A stretch of DNA of 64,000 bases from Aphrocallistes beatrix (taxonomy: Eukaryota; Porifera; Hexactinellida; Sceptrulophora; Aphrocallistidae). Shown here in pieces: positions 31,745 to 43,989 of the stretch. Every line of letters begins with the position of its first letter. Positions within the stretch are counted from its first letter, which is position 1. The notes beneath the pieces were generated by a model. The model ran no database searches. It was given only the letters and a program-made list of their open reading frames with translations, and had not been told where the DNA came from. The stretch lies in NCBI GenBank assembly GCA_963281255.1, contig OY725496.1, positions 2,480,001 through 2,544,000 on the forward strand, in the 5' to 3' direction. The translations under genes were made by a program, and so were the position numbers.

Positions 31745-32310
31745 GTATCCTTACTATTAGAACTCGATTAATGTTTGTGTATGTGTGTATGTGTGTATAT
31801 ACATATACATCTCTGTAACGAATTGATTGAAGAAACTACCTGGCACAGAAAGCTGATTTTTGGCAAGTGGGAGTCTTTGGCTATGGCTCCAGTAAGTTCT
31901 GAGCTCAGAGCAAAATGTCGACTCATCATGGAATTATGACGTCATTGTCACATTTTTGAAAGTTAAGCAATACAGTTATTCGAGCATAACTCGGCCATTA
32001 TAGGAGATAGAAGGCTGGAATTTTAAGAGAATGTGTATATTAATATACCTCACATATGATGCTATCATCAAAAAAATGATGACTCATCACTTTGTTATGA
32101 CGTCATCATTACTCATCAAAATTTTAAAAATGGATAAATTTGGTGATTTCTCGTGCGATACCAATTATAGCAGTAAGACAGACGTATTTAGAGATGTTAT
32201 CTCCCTTATAATTAACCCAATGTGACCCCAGGCGACCGAAGGGAGCCTCCGGCGGACACAAAGTGTCCGCCAGCCGCGCAGCGCAAACAAGCGAAGCGCG
32301 CTTGTATATA
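31745..32310 (-). repeat. Family H copy H8, both termini regions
   Basis: Inverted copy starting TATCCTTACTATTAGAACTC and ending at CGCGCTTGTATATATATA. Both TGACGTCA sites intact (about 31936 and 32099). Hairpin 1 perfect with AAA in this orientation. A CAGGTTCCACTG end lies before and a CAGTGGAACCTG end after, pointing away from each other. Confidence 0.9.
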
Positions 32311-32329
32311 TATAACACACACAGTGGAA

Positions 32330-32640
32330 CCTGTATATAAAGGGGGGACTAGACAAAATGGGCCGTTATACACAGGTAACCGTTATATACAGGTGATTGT
32401 ATTAATCCCCAAAAAGTATCAACATAGTGCTGTTTCGTGCGTTTTAACTCGCCGTGTGATTTTAACTCACTAGTATTACTGGACCAGGGATATTCTACTA
32501 CCGTGTGATTCTAACTCATTTATATTACTCGAACAGGGATATCTTCTACTGTGTGTTTTCAACTCATTCAATTAGTATAAGGATATCAGCTACTGTGTGA
32601 TTTTAACTCGCTGAATTAATGTAATATAAGACTGAAGATG
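32330..32640 (+). repeat. Tigger-like end plus GTGTGATTTTAACTC satellite
   Basis: CAGTGGAACCTGTATATAA, ATGGGCCGTTATACACAGG, then from 32430 the same satellite as at 10035-10146, here four units (CGTGTGATTTTAACTCACTA and variants) at about 50-bp spacing. Confidence 0.7.
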
Positions 32641-33468
32641 TGAATTGTTTCTTAATTGTTTACTATTTTTGATAATTTTCGCGTCATATCTCACGAAGTA
32701 ATTCCATTATTCAATTAAACCTCATTTTATTAAAGGCCCAGTGCGGTTCAATGACAAATTATCCCTACTGATTCATACAAACAACTTGTGATGAGATTAA
32801 ATTACTCTCTTAAGGAATATGAGCTCATAAATGATCCATTCCCGTGTATGTATGATATGTTAGAACATTTATAATAATTCTTTAAGTCATGTATTTTTAA
32901 CCCCTTTCACTAATAAACATTATTTAACAATGTAAGAGTCAGATTTTATTATTTATTGAGTAAATATAAGCATTCATTGTAAAGATTTCAAAATAGTAAC
33001 ATTATTGATAAAATCAAGTAATATTATTAGGAATATGCAGTATGTACAATATTTGACAATTCAATAAAAATGAAAATGAAAAAAAAGTTGAAAACAAGCA
33101 CGTGATGGCCTCCTCCTCCCCTCAAGCCATCCCTTTCCTCTCCAAATGTTCGTGCACTATGTGTCTGTTTGTGTTTAGTAATGTATAGATGGAATGTACC
33201 ATAGTTTGGACGAAATTTATTTGAATAGCAAATTGGTATATTCCAGCTTTAGAGTAAAGTGTGTAATGTTGTGTCAGTTTACAGTCAATCCGCCAGACAA
33301 GCCTCAACTCTGATGGTTCCCCAAGTGAGTAGATGTTTTAAAGCATTCAGGTCAAGGGCAACATCACGCAAGGGTTGAACCATGTAAGTGTACTATCGAC
33401 AAAGTCTATCTCTTATACATTCATTAAACATCAAACTCCAGATGGTTACTCCAAGTGAAGTGTTAAAG
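32641..33468. other. No recognised feature
   Basis: AT-rich, no convincing coding frame; the 61-codon frame at 33122-33307 shows no domain. Confidence 0.35.
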
Positions 33469-34820
33469 TAGGGGTTCTTAACAGAAACAATCATGTTACC
33501 CCCTTGCGAAATTTCAAGACATCCTTCCCCTCCCCCTGACTTATTAACATTAAATTGTATTATAATATTCTTTAACCAACGGTCTGAATATTAGAGTATA
33601 CCGTGTATTTATCTAATATTCTATATTCTAGTAGATTCTAGAAGATTCTAGTATTAGCATTTAATGTGACACTTGCACTTTTTTGATACTAATTTCCCGA
33701 TATCTGGGCATGTTTTGGAGAGGGCACAGCGTAAATCATTTTCTACATCCAGTTTACTCCTCGTATTCGATTTGATTTCTAGTACGCTTGAAAATCCTGC
33801 TTCACACATGTATGTGTTTGAAAAGGGTAGTAGAATGCGCAAAGCAACATTGCTTAGTTGTGGATATATTGGTAGCATTTTCATCCAGAAATCGCCAAGG
33901 TCTTCAACAGCTTCAAACTCATCCTTGGCAGAAGAATTGTGTTGTAGCTCAAGGAATTCATCCTGTTTATCTTCTGGGATTTCATGAACTTGACACCTGA
34001 ATGGATTCCTCGTCAGCTTCATGGTTATGTCATCTGTATCAATACCAGGGAAATATCTCTTAAATTCTTCACAAAGAGCTGTAAGATGATTGCTGATAGC
34101 TATCTGAAGCTCTGTACCGACAGGATGTCCTCTGAGAAGTATAGACAACCTATCAAAAGAAACTGCATTTCCTTCTTTAATACGCTTGCTCCAAAGACTG
34201 AGCTTAGCAATAAATGCATTTACACTGTCACAGTGTTTGATAATCGTTGTTTTCCGACCTTGCATCTGCAGATTAAGCTTGTTAAGCTCCTCAAAAATAT
34301 CTGCTAGGTATGCTAATGAAGTTTCAAAAGTGGACTTATTGAAGGCTGCAAGTAAGTCTAATTGCTTTTGATCTTCCAGGGATGTTTTCACTTCATATCT
34401 CAATTCAAAGAATCGTGCAACATGTTTCCCTTTGTCAACCAACGAACTTTTTCTGGTAGAGTTTTTGATGCTAGAGCTTCTCGATGGATCAAACAATGTG
34501 TGGACACAACATCTGGGTTTTTAGATTTCACCAGAGTGGTAAATCCTGACCTTGATCCCAACATCGCTTGTGCACCATCAGTGCACACTCCGATCAAATT
34601 TTTCCAACTCAAATAGTTGTAATCAAAATATTGTGTCACTAACTTCATTACATCTGTTCCCTTAGAAGTGGTTTCAAGTGGCTTGCAGAAGAGAAATTCT
34701 TCATCAATTTTGTGATCAACATTGTTTAAGTAGCGCACAAATACAAGAAGCTGAGAAAGGTTGGCAACGCCAGTTGACTCATCCAGTTGAATAGCGAACA
34801 ATGGTGATGAAGTGATAGCA
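33469..34820 (-). mobile_element. hAT (ZBED5-like) element, copy 2, 5'-truncated
   Basis: Inverted, nearly identical to the 3' 1.3 kb of copy 1. Outer end TAGGGGTTCTTAAC, the hAT end seen in copy 1 with C changed to T. The 5' part, including the zinc finger, is missing beyond about 34820. Confidence 0.85.
33654..34801 (-). pseudogene. ZBED5-like transposase fragment
   Basis: Frames 34801-34400 and 34496-33654 encode the core and C-terminal dimerisation region. Differs from copy 1 by a few substitutions (Gly instead of stop in IGVCTDG; Lys to Gln in EDQKQLDL; Asp to Gly in ESTG). Shares the one-base frameshift and the 40-residue deletion with copy 1, so both derive from one already defective element or from a duplication. 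Confidence 0.85.
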
Positions 34821-34908
34821 CTTTTTCATAGAATTTGTATTTCAGGTTTGCAAACCACAATTTTGTCTTACCTAATACATGATGTGCTACCTAAAATCAT
34901 TAACATAA

Positions 34909-37900
34909 GGCTACGGCATAGCCTACTCTAATGATGCCTCACAGTAAAATAACCAAGGATGCGGTAATAGCCGAATGGATTAATACACGATTAGCCTAAA
35001 ATCGTTAATCATGTAGTATAGGCATTAAGAATGTATTACCAGCATATATAAACATGGCATCAAAGTACATATATCCGTTGTCAAAATTTCGATTAGTCAT
35101 CATATCATTGCGCAACAGGTCATTCTAAGGACAATTTTGGCGATTTTCCAAGCTGTTTCAACCCTATTTCTAAATGGTATTAAGGATACCGCCCTCGAAA
35201 AATCTTGACTAGCGTAAAAAAAAACTGCAAAATGTTTTATTGCTAATTTTATTATATTACTGATCGGTCCACCATCTGATAGCACTATTTGGACGGCATT
35301 TTTTTCTATTTTTTGCGAAATAACCCCCTAAAGTTTAGCGCTAATAAAAATTGAAAATTATTAGAGGATTTTGACTCATTTACCAGTTAGTTTTTAACTT
35401 ATTTGATATTTTTTTAATGATATGAACCTTCACATTGTATTAGCACCTTTGGAGATTATAAAACACAAATATTTAAAAGAATGGGCAAATAAAATCCCAA
35501 CAAAATAGCTCTATAAGGGAGTTCATTTATATAATCCTCGGGAAATCGCAAGTTTGATCTCAGATAATTAGCGATCACTGGTTCAGAAATAAAATTCTGA
35601 TCGTTTCAAAAAAAAATTTGTTCGGATCCGACCATTTGTTCTTGAAATATCGCATATTATAGGTAAAGTTCGGCCATAATATCCCTCTAAGGTCCCGAAA
35701 GCGGCTGATGTCATATCTTAAAAACTATTGTAGATATATCATATATTATATCCTTAAATAAAAGGATATATGCGAAAATATATAGGTTCCTCGAACATTC
35801 CTTTGTCAAAAAATAAATAATTCTCGACTTATCATTGATTTAATTGTAATACAAATTCTATGGAGAACTTTGAATCTATTAGAAAATGGCGAATCTAATC
35901 ATTAAATATGTGTCCAAATTTAGCTATTATGCTAAATAGTGAATACAATTGCCGTTAATAATATGTACAGAAAAATTGGAGAACTTTTGATAATTATTTG
36001 AAAGTTCTGGCCTTGGACCTCGCAGATTCGGTCAAAAACCCCCATTTAGGGTCCAAAAAGAGATATCTCTCTATCTTTGTAAATACAAGTCCAAATTCTT
36101 AGTTCTCACTTCCTAATATACTTTTTACTAGTGTACATATATGATTCTTTGATAATAATTGCACTACACCCTATGGAATGTTAAGTATTAGATTTTTGTC
36201 ATATGATGACGTAGCATTTTTCGAAAATCCTAACTTCGAAACTAAAAGTCGTAGACTTTCGCTCTAACTTCCTAATATACTTTTTGGAAGCTTTTTATTC
36301 ATTCTAAACTGATAGATTATACTTCGCAGTGCCAGGAATTTGAAATATTATCTACAATTATCTCAAAATATTCGGAGTTAGGGGCCTCAAGGAAATTTGT
36401 GGATTTTCAGGGTACTTTTGCTATTTTTGGTAAATATTTCGCTTTAATATACCTAAATCAGCAGTATGGATGCGAATAAATGTCTGTGGATGCTTATGTG
36501 CATTATTAATAACTCATTTTACATTCTTCTTAACACCTAAACTTAAAATCTCTATATCTCGGGACTTTAAAATTTCAAAATTGACCGTCTTTACAGAATT
36601 ATTTCTCAAATTTGGTTTGAGATAGAAGTTTGAAAATTTCAAGAGTTGTTTCATATCATTAGGCGATGAACGTAGGACCACCATTTTTTGGATATATTCT
36701 AACTCGGTGATTTTATTCATGATTTCCCCAAAAAAACAGACATTTTTGGCCCTTTTTTTTCGGACACCGATAAAATTTACAATATTTGTCATTTTAACTT
36801 TCTTCTGGTCCTATGAAGTTGCAAATATGGTAGACTATCTATGATTCGATTTTGGAAGCGTTTGATTCCTTGGTATGTCCTAAACAATTCATTGAGTGCC
36901 TAAATTTCTACCATTAAGATGTGCTAGCGGAAAATTTAAAAAACAGACTTTGAGACACTGTATCTCAAAATCTAGAATTGAGATTCAAAAACGGTTTGGA
37001 TAGTGCTAGTATTTCTTGATGGAGATACCTCCCCACGCTTAACATCTCTTATAGCTCTACTTTCATCGTATGCTGTAATGCAAATCATATGTTTTTTCGA
37101 GGGCGGTATCCTTAAGGTGTGATTTTTGTGTAGAACCAAGATTAGTACAAGGTGATTTGAATAATTTAAAAATTTTCGATGGAATGTTGCTACATTCCTA
37201 CGTTGGTATGGTAAAGCATTTTGGTCAGTTTTGGCCATTTCATGCAAACTGTAAGAACTAGGTCTTACAATTTGATCGTATTCGATAGGCAATTAGCTAC
37301 TTCCTATTAGGTAATAATACAAATTTTACTTCTAAATTCACAGACTACAGAGTTATGCAACAATTTAGTGTTTGGTCACAATCTTAAAATCAACCCATAA
37401 CTCAAAACTCCTTGAATTTAGAAGTTCAAGTTGTATTATTACCTAATAAGAAGTAGTCCATTGCCTATCAAACACAATCAAATTTGGAGCTCTAATCATT
37501 ACAGTTTGCATGAAATGGCCCAAACTGACCAAAATGCTTTACCATAGCAACGTAGGAATGCAACAACATTCCATTTAAAATTTCTAAATTATTCAAATCA
37601 CCTTGTACTAATCTTGGTTCTACACAAAAATCACATCTTAATACCATTTAGAAATAGGGTTAAAACAGCTTAGGAAATCTCTAAAATTGTCCTTAGAATG
37701 ACCTGTTGCGCAATGATATGATGACTAATCGAAATTTTAACAACGGATATGTGTACTTTGATACCATGTTTATATATGCTGGTAATACATTCTTAATGAC
37801 TATTCTGCATGGTTAACGATTTTAGGCTAATCGTATATTAATCCATTCGGCTACTACTTCATCCCTAGTCCATGATTTTCAGTCTACTGTGAGGCATTAT

Positions 37901-37922
37901 TAGAGTAGGCTATGGCTACGGA
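34909..37922. mobile_element. Family D: large foldback interrupted by A4
   Basis: Arms about 34909-35183 plus 37116-37350, mirrored by about 37380-37922. Outer sequence GCATAGCCTACTCTAAT is inverted at 37895-37915. Without A4 the foldback is about 1.08 kb. It holds ATATATAAACATGG, TGCGCAACAGGTCATTCTAA and AACCAAGATTAGTACAAGG in both arms. No coding sequence. Fragments of the family at 38865-38960, 41470-41650 and 17440-17520. Confidence 0.85.
35184..37111 (-). mobile_element. Family A copy A4, complete (1,928 bp)
   Basis: Ends GGATACCGCCCTCGAAAAA and CGAGGGCGGTATCC, flanked by TTAA (35180-35183, 37112-37115). The other arm of family D keeps the empty site (AAATGGTATTAAGATGTG, inverse at 37633-37650), proving TTAA duplication. 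A conserved 92-codon frame at 36514-36792 differs from its relatives only by amino-acid-changing substitutions, so it is unlikely to be a gene. Confidence 0.95.
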
Positions 37923-38060
37923 AATGTACCACAGTGATACAACTTTATGGCTTCTTTCCCATTGGAAATGGCTGGAGACATTCGCGATATCGCGAGTTTT
38001 CGATAATCTGGGTTAACCACGCAAAATAGAGCTTAGGAAGATATTTCCAATATTTATACA

Positions 38061-38864
38061 TACAAGCGCGCTTCGCTTGCTTGCGCTACGCGGCTGGCGG
38101 ACACAGAGTGTCCGCCAGAGGTGCCTTCGGCCGCCTGTGGTCACCATTGATTAATTATATGGGAGATAGCATTTCTAAATACGTCTGCCCTACTGTTATA
38201 ATCGATATCGCACGAAAAATTTCCAAATTTGTCAATTTTTAAAATTTCGATGTGTGATGATGACGTCATAACAGAGTGATGAGTCATCATTTTTGGATGA
38301 GAGTTGTATCATATGTGAGATATATTAATATACACATTCTAAGTTTCAGCCTTCTATCACATAAAATGGTTGAGTTATAGTCGAAAAACTGAAATTTCTA
38401 ATTACAAAAAAGGTGACAATGACGTCATAATACCATGATGAGTCGACATTTTCCACTGAGCTCAGAACTTAGTGGAGCCATAGCCAAAAGACTCGCACAT
38501 GCCAAAAATCAGCTTTCTACGCCTCGCAGTTTCTTCAATCAATTCGTTAAATATATAGTATATATGTATATATACTTAGCCTGTCCAAAAGTATTGGAAC
38601 ACATTCTAATGTCTACCACCATGTGCCATAGGTGGCACAGGTGGCAGGGAAACGGGCCCATTGAAGGAAATCAACAAAAGTTTAGTGGAAGAGGTCAGAG
38701 GGACAGTTTCTATTGATATCACAATGTTTACACTTGTTTAATATTGTATTCAATGGGTTGTGCCTCTTTGGCAAAAGTGGCACACATTAGAATGTGTTTT
38801 AATACTTTTGGTTAGGCAGTGTATATATATATATATACATTAATCGAATTTTAATAGTAAGGAT
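38061..38864 (+). repeat. Family H copy H9 with MITE insertion
   Basis: Hairpin 1 perfect with loop AGA instead of TTT (GGCGGACAC AGA GTGTCCGCC). Two TGACGTCA sites (about 38261 and 38421). The TA repeat is split by a mariner-type MITE at 38575-38821; the terminus ATTTTAATAGTAAGGAT follows. Confidence 0.9.
38575..38821. mobile_element. Mariner-type MITE in H9
   Basis: Ends CTTAGCCTGTCCAAAAGTAT and ATACTTTTGGTTAGGCAGTG set in TA-rich sequence; inner CACATTCTAATGT is mirrored by ACATTAGAATGTG. Confidence 0.8.
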
Positions 38865-39180
38865 GTTGTCAAAGCACCCATATCCGTTGTTAAAATTTTG
38901 ATTAGTCCTCATATGATTGCTCAAGCGGCTATAATTGTGACAAACTTTTTGATTTTCGGATGCTTTTAACGCTGCCGTTTACTATTCCATTATTTGTGTA
39001 GCACAATAAATTTTCTAGAGCTCGATTTTTATTATTCATCATAGAAAGATTAGAAAAGGGACGGTAAAGAGTTTACTATAAACTTGGGACTTAATCTTCA
39101 TCAGATTTATATTTAGGATGAATCAAATGATTTAAAATAAACACTCAAATACAATCGCTAAAAATCAATTTAACCCTAAT
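38865..39180. other. Family D scrap, then unrecognised sequence
   Basis: 38865-38960 (CATATCCGTTGTTAAAATTT, GATTAGTC) matches the arm of family D. Nothing recognised to 39180. Confidence 0.45.
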
Positions 39181-39186
39181 TGGACT

Positions 39187-39430
39187 TGGAATGTTGAAGT
39201 GAAAGTGAAAGTTAATTGAAAGTGAACTGAAAGTGAAAATGAAAGTGGGAATTTTCTATTTATACCTTTGACCCCAAGTCCAAGTAGGGTTAATAACCCG
39301 AGCACGTCCAGGAATGTTGAATTGAAAGTGAAAGTTAATTGAAAGTAAACTGAAAATGAAAGTGAAAGCTGGGTCATTTCTATTTATACCTTTGACCCCC
39401 CAAGTAATCCTCGGGTTAAATCATTTATCC
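39187..39430. repeat. Tandem duplication, unit about 122 bp
   Basis: Two units, each with GGAATGTTGAA, GAAAGTGAAAGTTAATTGAA and CTATTTATACCTTTGACCCC. The GAAAGT hexamer recurs within each unit. Confidence 0.9.
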
Positions 39431-40380
39431 ATGGTCCAACCACGAATGAAGAAAAAGTAAAATATTTTCAGAATTTATGTGTTATTATCCATGGTCAAGA
39501 ATGATTCGGATGTGATATGCATTCTGTAAATGAAAATAATTGAGATACTGCCATGCAAGAACATAGGCTCCTGAGACTGGTGGCAGGTCCAGCTGCAGCC
39601 AGACCAATGTTTACCCCAAGTTACTTCATAGTCACACTAGTGCTTATATCGAAGCGTTGATCGAAATGGATTCTGCAGCTGAATGTGTTGGTGAGACTCA
39701 CACGGACAGTCTTTTTAGATTCCTGTGTTCCATCCATCCAGGAGCTACGCATTTCCTGTGCGTATGTTTAGAACCCAGGGAGAGAAACGTTCGTTTAGAG
39801 CTGAGTGGAGTACGACTGGCTTCAATACGATCGCCTTGCCGATGCTGCTTTCTAACCTTTGTACGCTAGGACCAAGCGCGATCCTGCATTCAGCAAAAGA
39901 TACTATATCAACTGAAAGGCTGCTACTCCCGGGTTCAACACACACTTGGCTACTCGGTGTCTCAAAGATGCTATTGGAGTAGGAGGGCATGGGAGATGGA
40001 AGAGAAGAAAGAAAGTAATTATTAGTATTTTATCTCAATGCAAATATAAATTACCGTATACGTAAAATCGAATAGTAGCCCCCCTCGAAATATAATAAGC
40101 TAATCAGGCATGGAACTATTCGGTGCGACCCTGGAATATTTGAGGTGGCGTCCCTATTTTGGTTACTCTTCGCCGGACACGCGGCACCAGGGAAATTACG
40201 ACACCTCTCGGATAATATTTCGCACCTGGAATTTTGTGATGAGTAGTGTGCTAGAAAATAATCATCCGCCTGAAGGTCCTATAAACAATAATCGCCCTGG
40301 CTACTAATCGAGTGTATTATCTGCATTATCTTCGAAACAATTTGACATCGTTAATACCTCTACCAATCTGCGCATACCTA
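39431..40380. other. GC-richer unassigned region
   Basis: 39650-39990 is clearly richer in G and C than its surroundings and has overlapping frames on both strands, the longest 85 codons at 39725-39982. None resembles a protein that I know. The 65-codon frame at 40110-40307 is also unrecognised. Could be an exon-containing or formerly genic segment; no evidence decides. Confidence 0.3.
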
Positions 40381-40424
40381 CGTATCTAGGCCAAGACCAA
40401 ATCGGGCATCTCTATTCTTGTGTA

Positions 40425-40492
40425 GATAGGCACATGTGCCCAGATAGATAGGCTCATGCGCCTAGATAGATAGGCACATGCGAATAAGACAT
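40425..40492. repeat. Short tandem repeat, 22-bp unit, three copies
   Basis: AGATAGATAGGCACATGCGC-like units, alternating CACATGTGCC and CTCATGCGCC. Confidence 0.8.
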
Positions 40493-40817
40493 GTAGAGTA
40501 TCTATAGACTCATCATTTATTAATTTTGGTCCTCAACTTATTACAATGGTAAGCAGCTGATGAAAATACTCGTTCAGCTTCTACTGATGTTGGTGGGACA
40601 ATTTACACCATTTTGTATATGTTTGACAATTTACCACATTTAGATCTTTTATAATGTATCCAAATTTCTGCACCTTCAAATTTTAGAAAGATAACATTTT
40701 TCTCTGCCATATAGATAAATGAGTAAGAAAAAACTTATAGGATTACCTATGTATCATGCGATAAGCTAACATTTGAACTATCTCATTTCTTTGTTAATAT
40801 CAGAGAATGAGATAGTT

Positions 40818-40844
40818 CCCGGGATTAAAAAATCTAATCCCGGG
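40818..40844. repeat. Perfect hairpin CCCGGGATTA / TAATCCCGGG
   Basis: Ten-base arms around AAAAATC, next to a GC-rich stretch (40850-41010). Function unknown; may be an element end. Confidence 0.75.
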
Positions 40845-41010
40845 TGAAAATGGAATGGGATTCGGGATTGGGACGCCTACTCACAAGTGGGCCCGCCCTG
40901 CCTACCCATTAACCTATCCGAGCCGCACCCCTGCATACATATTAGCCTCCCCAGGCCTACCCATCAGACGCCTCATCAAAAGTGGGGCGACCATGTCTTC
41001 CCCATGTCTG

Positions 41011-42783
41011 ACGGCCTTGATTATACATTCCATTTTACATTATTTTGATTATGTAGTGTTTTTGTTAACTCATAACAGCAACTGTGTTTTGTTGGTTTGC
41101 CGGCGTCAGTGGCTTCAGGGTAACGCACCTTCAATGTTTTGAAGCAAAAAATTATAACCGTTCAACTATGCGATAAGAACATTTAAATGGGCTGGCCATG
41201 CTTAATATCAAAGATATTATACGAGAATTTGATTTTTCCTCATTAATTATTAATGCATTCGCAGAAAAAAAGCTAGAAAAGTATTTATAATTTGTGAAAG
41301 TGACCAATATTTGGCACCTGTAGGGACTCTTCTGAAAGTGTTTATTTTTCCTGGGCGACGAAGTGTTCATTAGCCGCCCTACAAATTAAACATTAAAGTT
41401 TGGTACTTTCATCAATGTGTAAGGTATTGATAATCGACTCTAGGCGTCGTCGTGTTTCACACAGAAATAATTTAACAACGGATTTAGATACTTTGGCGTC
41501 ATATTTATATATGCTGGTATTACATTTCGAAGCTCTATTCTGCGTCGTTCATGATTTTTGGCAGATCATGTATTTGATCAACCTTCTTCGACCGCATCCC
41601 TGGTTCATTTTTGAGATTTAGATGGAAGGCCTTATATACAGAGTGCTATGATTTGGACTAAATTTCGGATTGTTTAGCAAATATTAGTCCTCTAAAATTA
41701 ACTTTTCAACTCATTAGTGACATTTAATGCATTCCTATTAGTACATAGCAACAACAGCATTGCACTGTTTATGTTTAGTCTGTCTGTGGTTAAATATACA
41801 ACAGACTTATAATTCCGAATGCACTTATCAATAGCAGAATGTTGTAAGAATGAGTGATATTATACATAGAGGAAGATATAAAAGCATTTTCAAAATGGTA
41901 GAAATTGAGAGTTGTCAACTCAAAGAGAACATATGGAAACCAAATGAATTTTTCTATACAATGAATTATGAATATAAACAGTAAAATCCCCAAAATAAAA
42001 CAGTTTCCAAAATATACATATTTGTTACGTCATAGTTCCGATTTGCTTCGGGAGTTAGTTTCAGTTCCAGTTTTCACAAAGAAAAGGAACTCAAAACTTA
42101 ATTTACTCAAGTTTTTCGTATTCTCCATATATAAAAACATAAGTATTGCAATTTATGAAAGAATTTGATGAATATTTTTCGAGTTATTCGAGTTTAAAAT
42201 GGGATGGTGATTTTAACATTGTGAAAATCCGTGTCAAACAGCAAAAATTCAAAAATTTGTGACGTCATAATTCAAAAACCACAAGACCGATTGATCTGAA
42301 ATTTTCACAAAAGTAAAGACATATCAGTGCCTTGTCGCACAGCAAATTTCAGACAAATCGGTTGATGGTGGTGGATTGATTGGTTTTTTGACATGGAATT
42401 CCCCATATACAAATGCCACTACTTCCCTACACAACCATTTCACTAAACTTGTACAATGACTTGTCTGTGCCCAAATGTTGAAATTTCATCATACGAATCA
42501 TACGTATCTGCTTTGTTTCCATGACTTCGCTCAAAAACTATATTATCATAAGTATATTATTGTGCTTGAATATTTGTATTCATCTAGCTAGTTTCGGAAC
42601 TATGAAATTGGTATATGAAATTCTTAGTTTATAGGCATATGTTTGCTTGCCTATGTCTTACTATTTAGTAAACATTCGAAGACAAATGCTCATCCAACCT
42701 TATATCATATCATATAACAGCTGCTTTGGTTAACTAAATTCGGATGCCACATTATTATTACATTCACATTCCACTCAGCCCTG
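41011..42783. other. No gene seen; family D scrap at 41470-41650
   Basis: ATATTTATATATGCTGGTAT and neighbouring words match family D. A second stretch at 42180-42420 (GTGACGTCATAATTCAAAAA, AGACCGATTGATCTGAAATT) has family-H-like wording, including one TGACGTCA. Otherwise AT-rich without features. Confidence 0.4.
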
Positions 42784-42997
42784 AGCGAATATTATTATAG
42801 CCAATGGAAAATCGAGTCCCAGGACTTGACTGTAGCGATGAGAAGATGCAAAAGAACCAGCAGAACCTGTGGCAGGAAAAAAGCTACCATGAGACAGCTA
42901 CACTTTTCACACGAGTCCCAGTCCAGTTGCGATCATGCGATGGAGCTGGAATCTATCAAAGATGAGCATAAAGAGGACTATGATAAGCATATCACAG
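42784..42997 (+). other. Possible coiled-coil exon fragment
   Basis: One frame reads MELESIKDEHKEDYDKHIT up to a donor-like CACAG|GTTGGG. Upstream in another frame is EKMQKNQQNLWQEK, which would need a frameshift. Suggests a decayed exon of a coiled-coil protein; family not identified. Confidence 0.25.
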
Positions 42998-43533
42998 GTT
43001 GGGAATTATCTTATTTATTTCACTATAGTCATTTTAGTAATGTAAAATTATTATTGAGGTACTGTAAGTTGAAATTTTATTTGACCTTTACACACTTTGA
43101 GGCCCGTTTAGAAGCTATCTTAGACTTCGCAAACACATTCTACTGCAAATTTTGATGTTATAAAATGGGATACCGACATTTCGTTACACGACACTTCACT
43201 ACTAATTTGGTGGGTTATTAAAGTTACTTTACGATTTTCAATCCGGCACTTCTCGACACAATTGTGCCACCTTGTGCCTTTCAATTATAACTTAAAAGAT
43301 TAGTCAACTTATTCTTACAAACTTGACACCATCGGAAAGATGTAAATGTATTTGAACAACTTGAACAGGAATTTTTGTTCGATCCTAACCAGAATTTTCG
43401 CCATTTCAATTTTAAACTCAAATTTCTAAAGATATTTATCTTCTGTTAAATTGTTATTTATAATATTTCTTATCGAAATACTTTATGTGATGCAGAACTC
43501 AAATTCGGGAAGATGTTACTAGTAATAGAAAAA
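42998..43533. other. No recognised feature
   Basis: AT-rich sequence without convincing frames or terminal repeats. Confidence 0.35.
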
Positions 43534-43970
43534 TAGAGGTGTACCGGATTAGAGATTTTCTACTCCGGCCGGATATCCGGCTAAATATTTATTTGATAAA
43601 TGATACCATTATATCACATCAAGACCTAAAAAACGAAGTAGGCTACTACCAGAAAATGGTGAGAGATTAATATTCATACAAAAGAATCTTTCCTTATTGA
43701 ATTACAACTATTAGCTAGCATTTAGAGTTTTAATATAGTAGTTTGGAATAGGTTATAGATTAGATTAGATTTATGGATTGATAATAGCTTTAGAATTAAA
43801 TTGTAGTTAATTGAATAAATTGCTTCTGTTTCTATCCTTTTTGTAGTTAATGTTTAATTCATACACAATCACAATTGGAACCACTATCCGGCCGGATAGT
43901 GGTTCATATCCGGTAAATGGCCGGATATAGCCGGATACCGGATTAGAACCGGATATCCGGTACACCCCTA
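43534..43970. mobile_element. hAT-type MITE, CCGGATATCCGG-rich ends
   Basis: Ends TAGAGGTGTACCGGAT and ATCCGGTACACCCCTA with repeated CCGGATA words. Flanking octamers TAGAAAAA and TATAAAAA agree at seven of eight positions, fitting an 8-bp hAT duplication. Confidence 0.85.
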
Positions 43971-43989
43971 TATAAAAACCTCGTGATGA

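Noticed and set aside
39657..39990. Host gene in the GC-richer patch
   Set aside because: Overlapping frames on both strands, no recognisable domain and no clear splice structure; left as unassigned.
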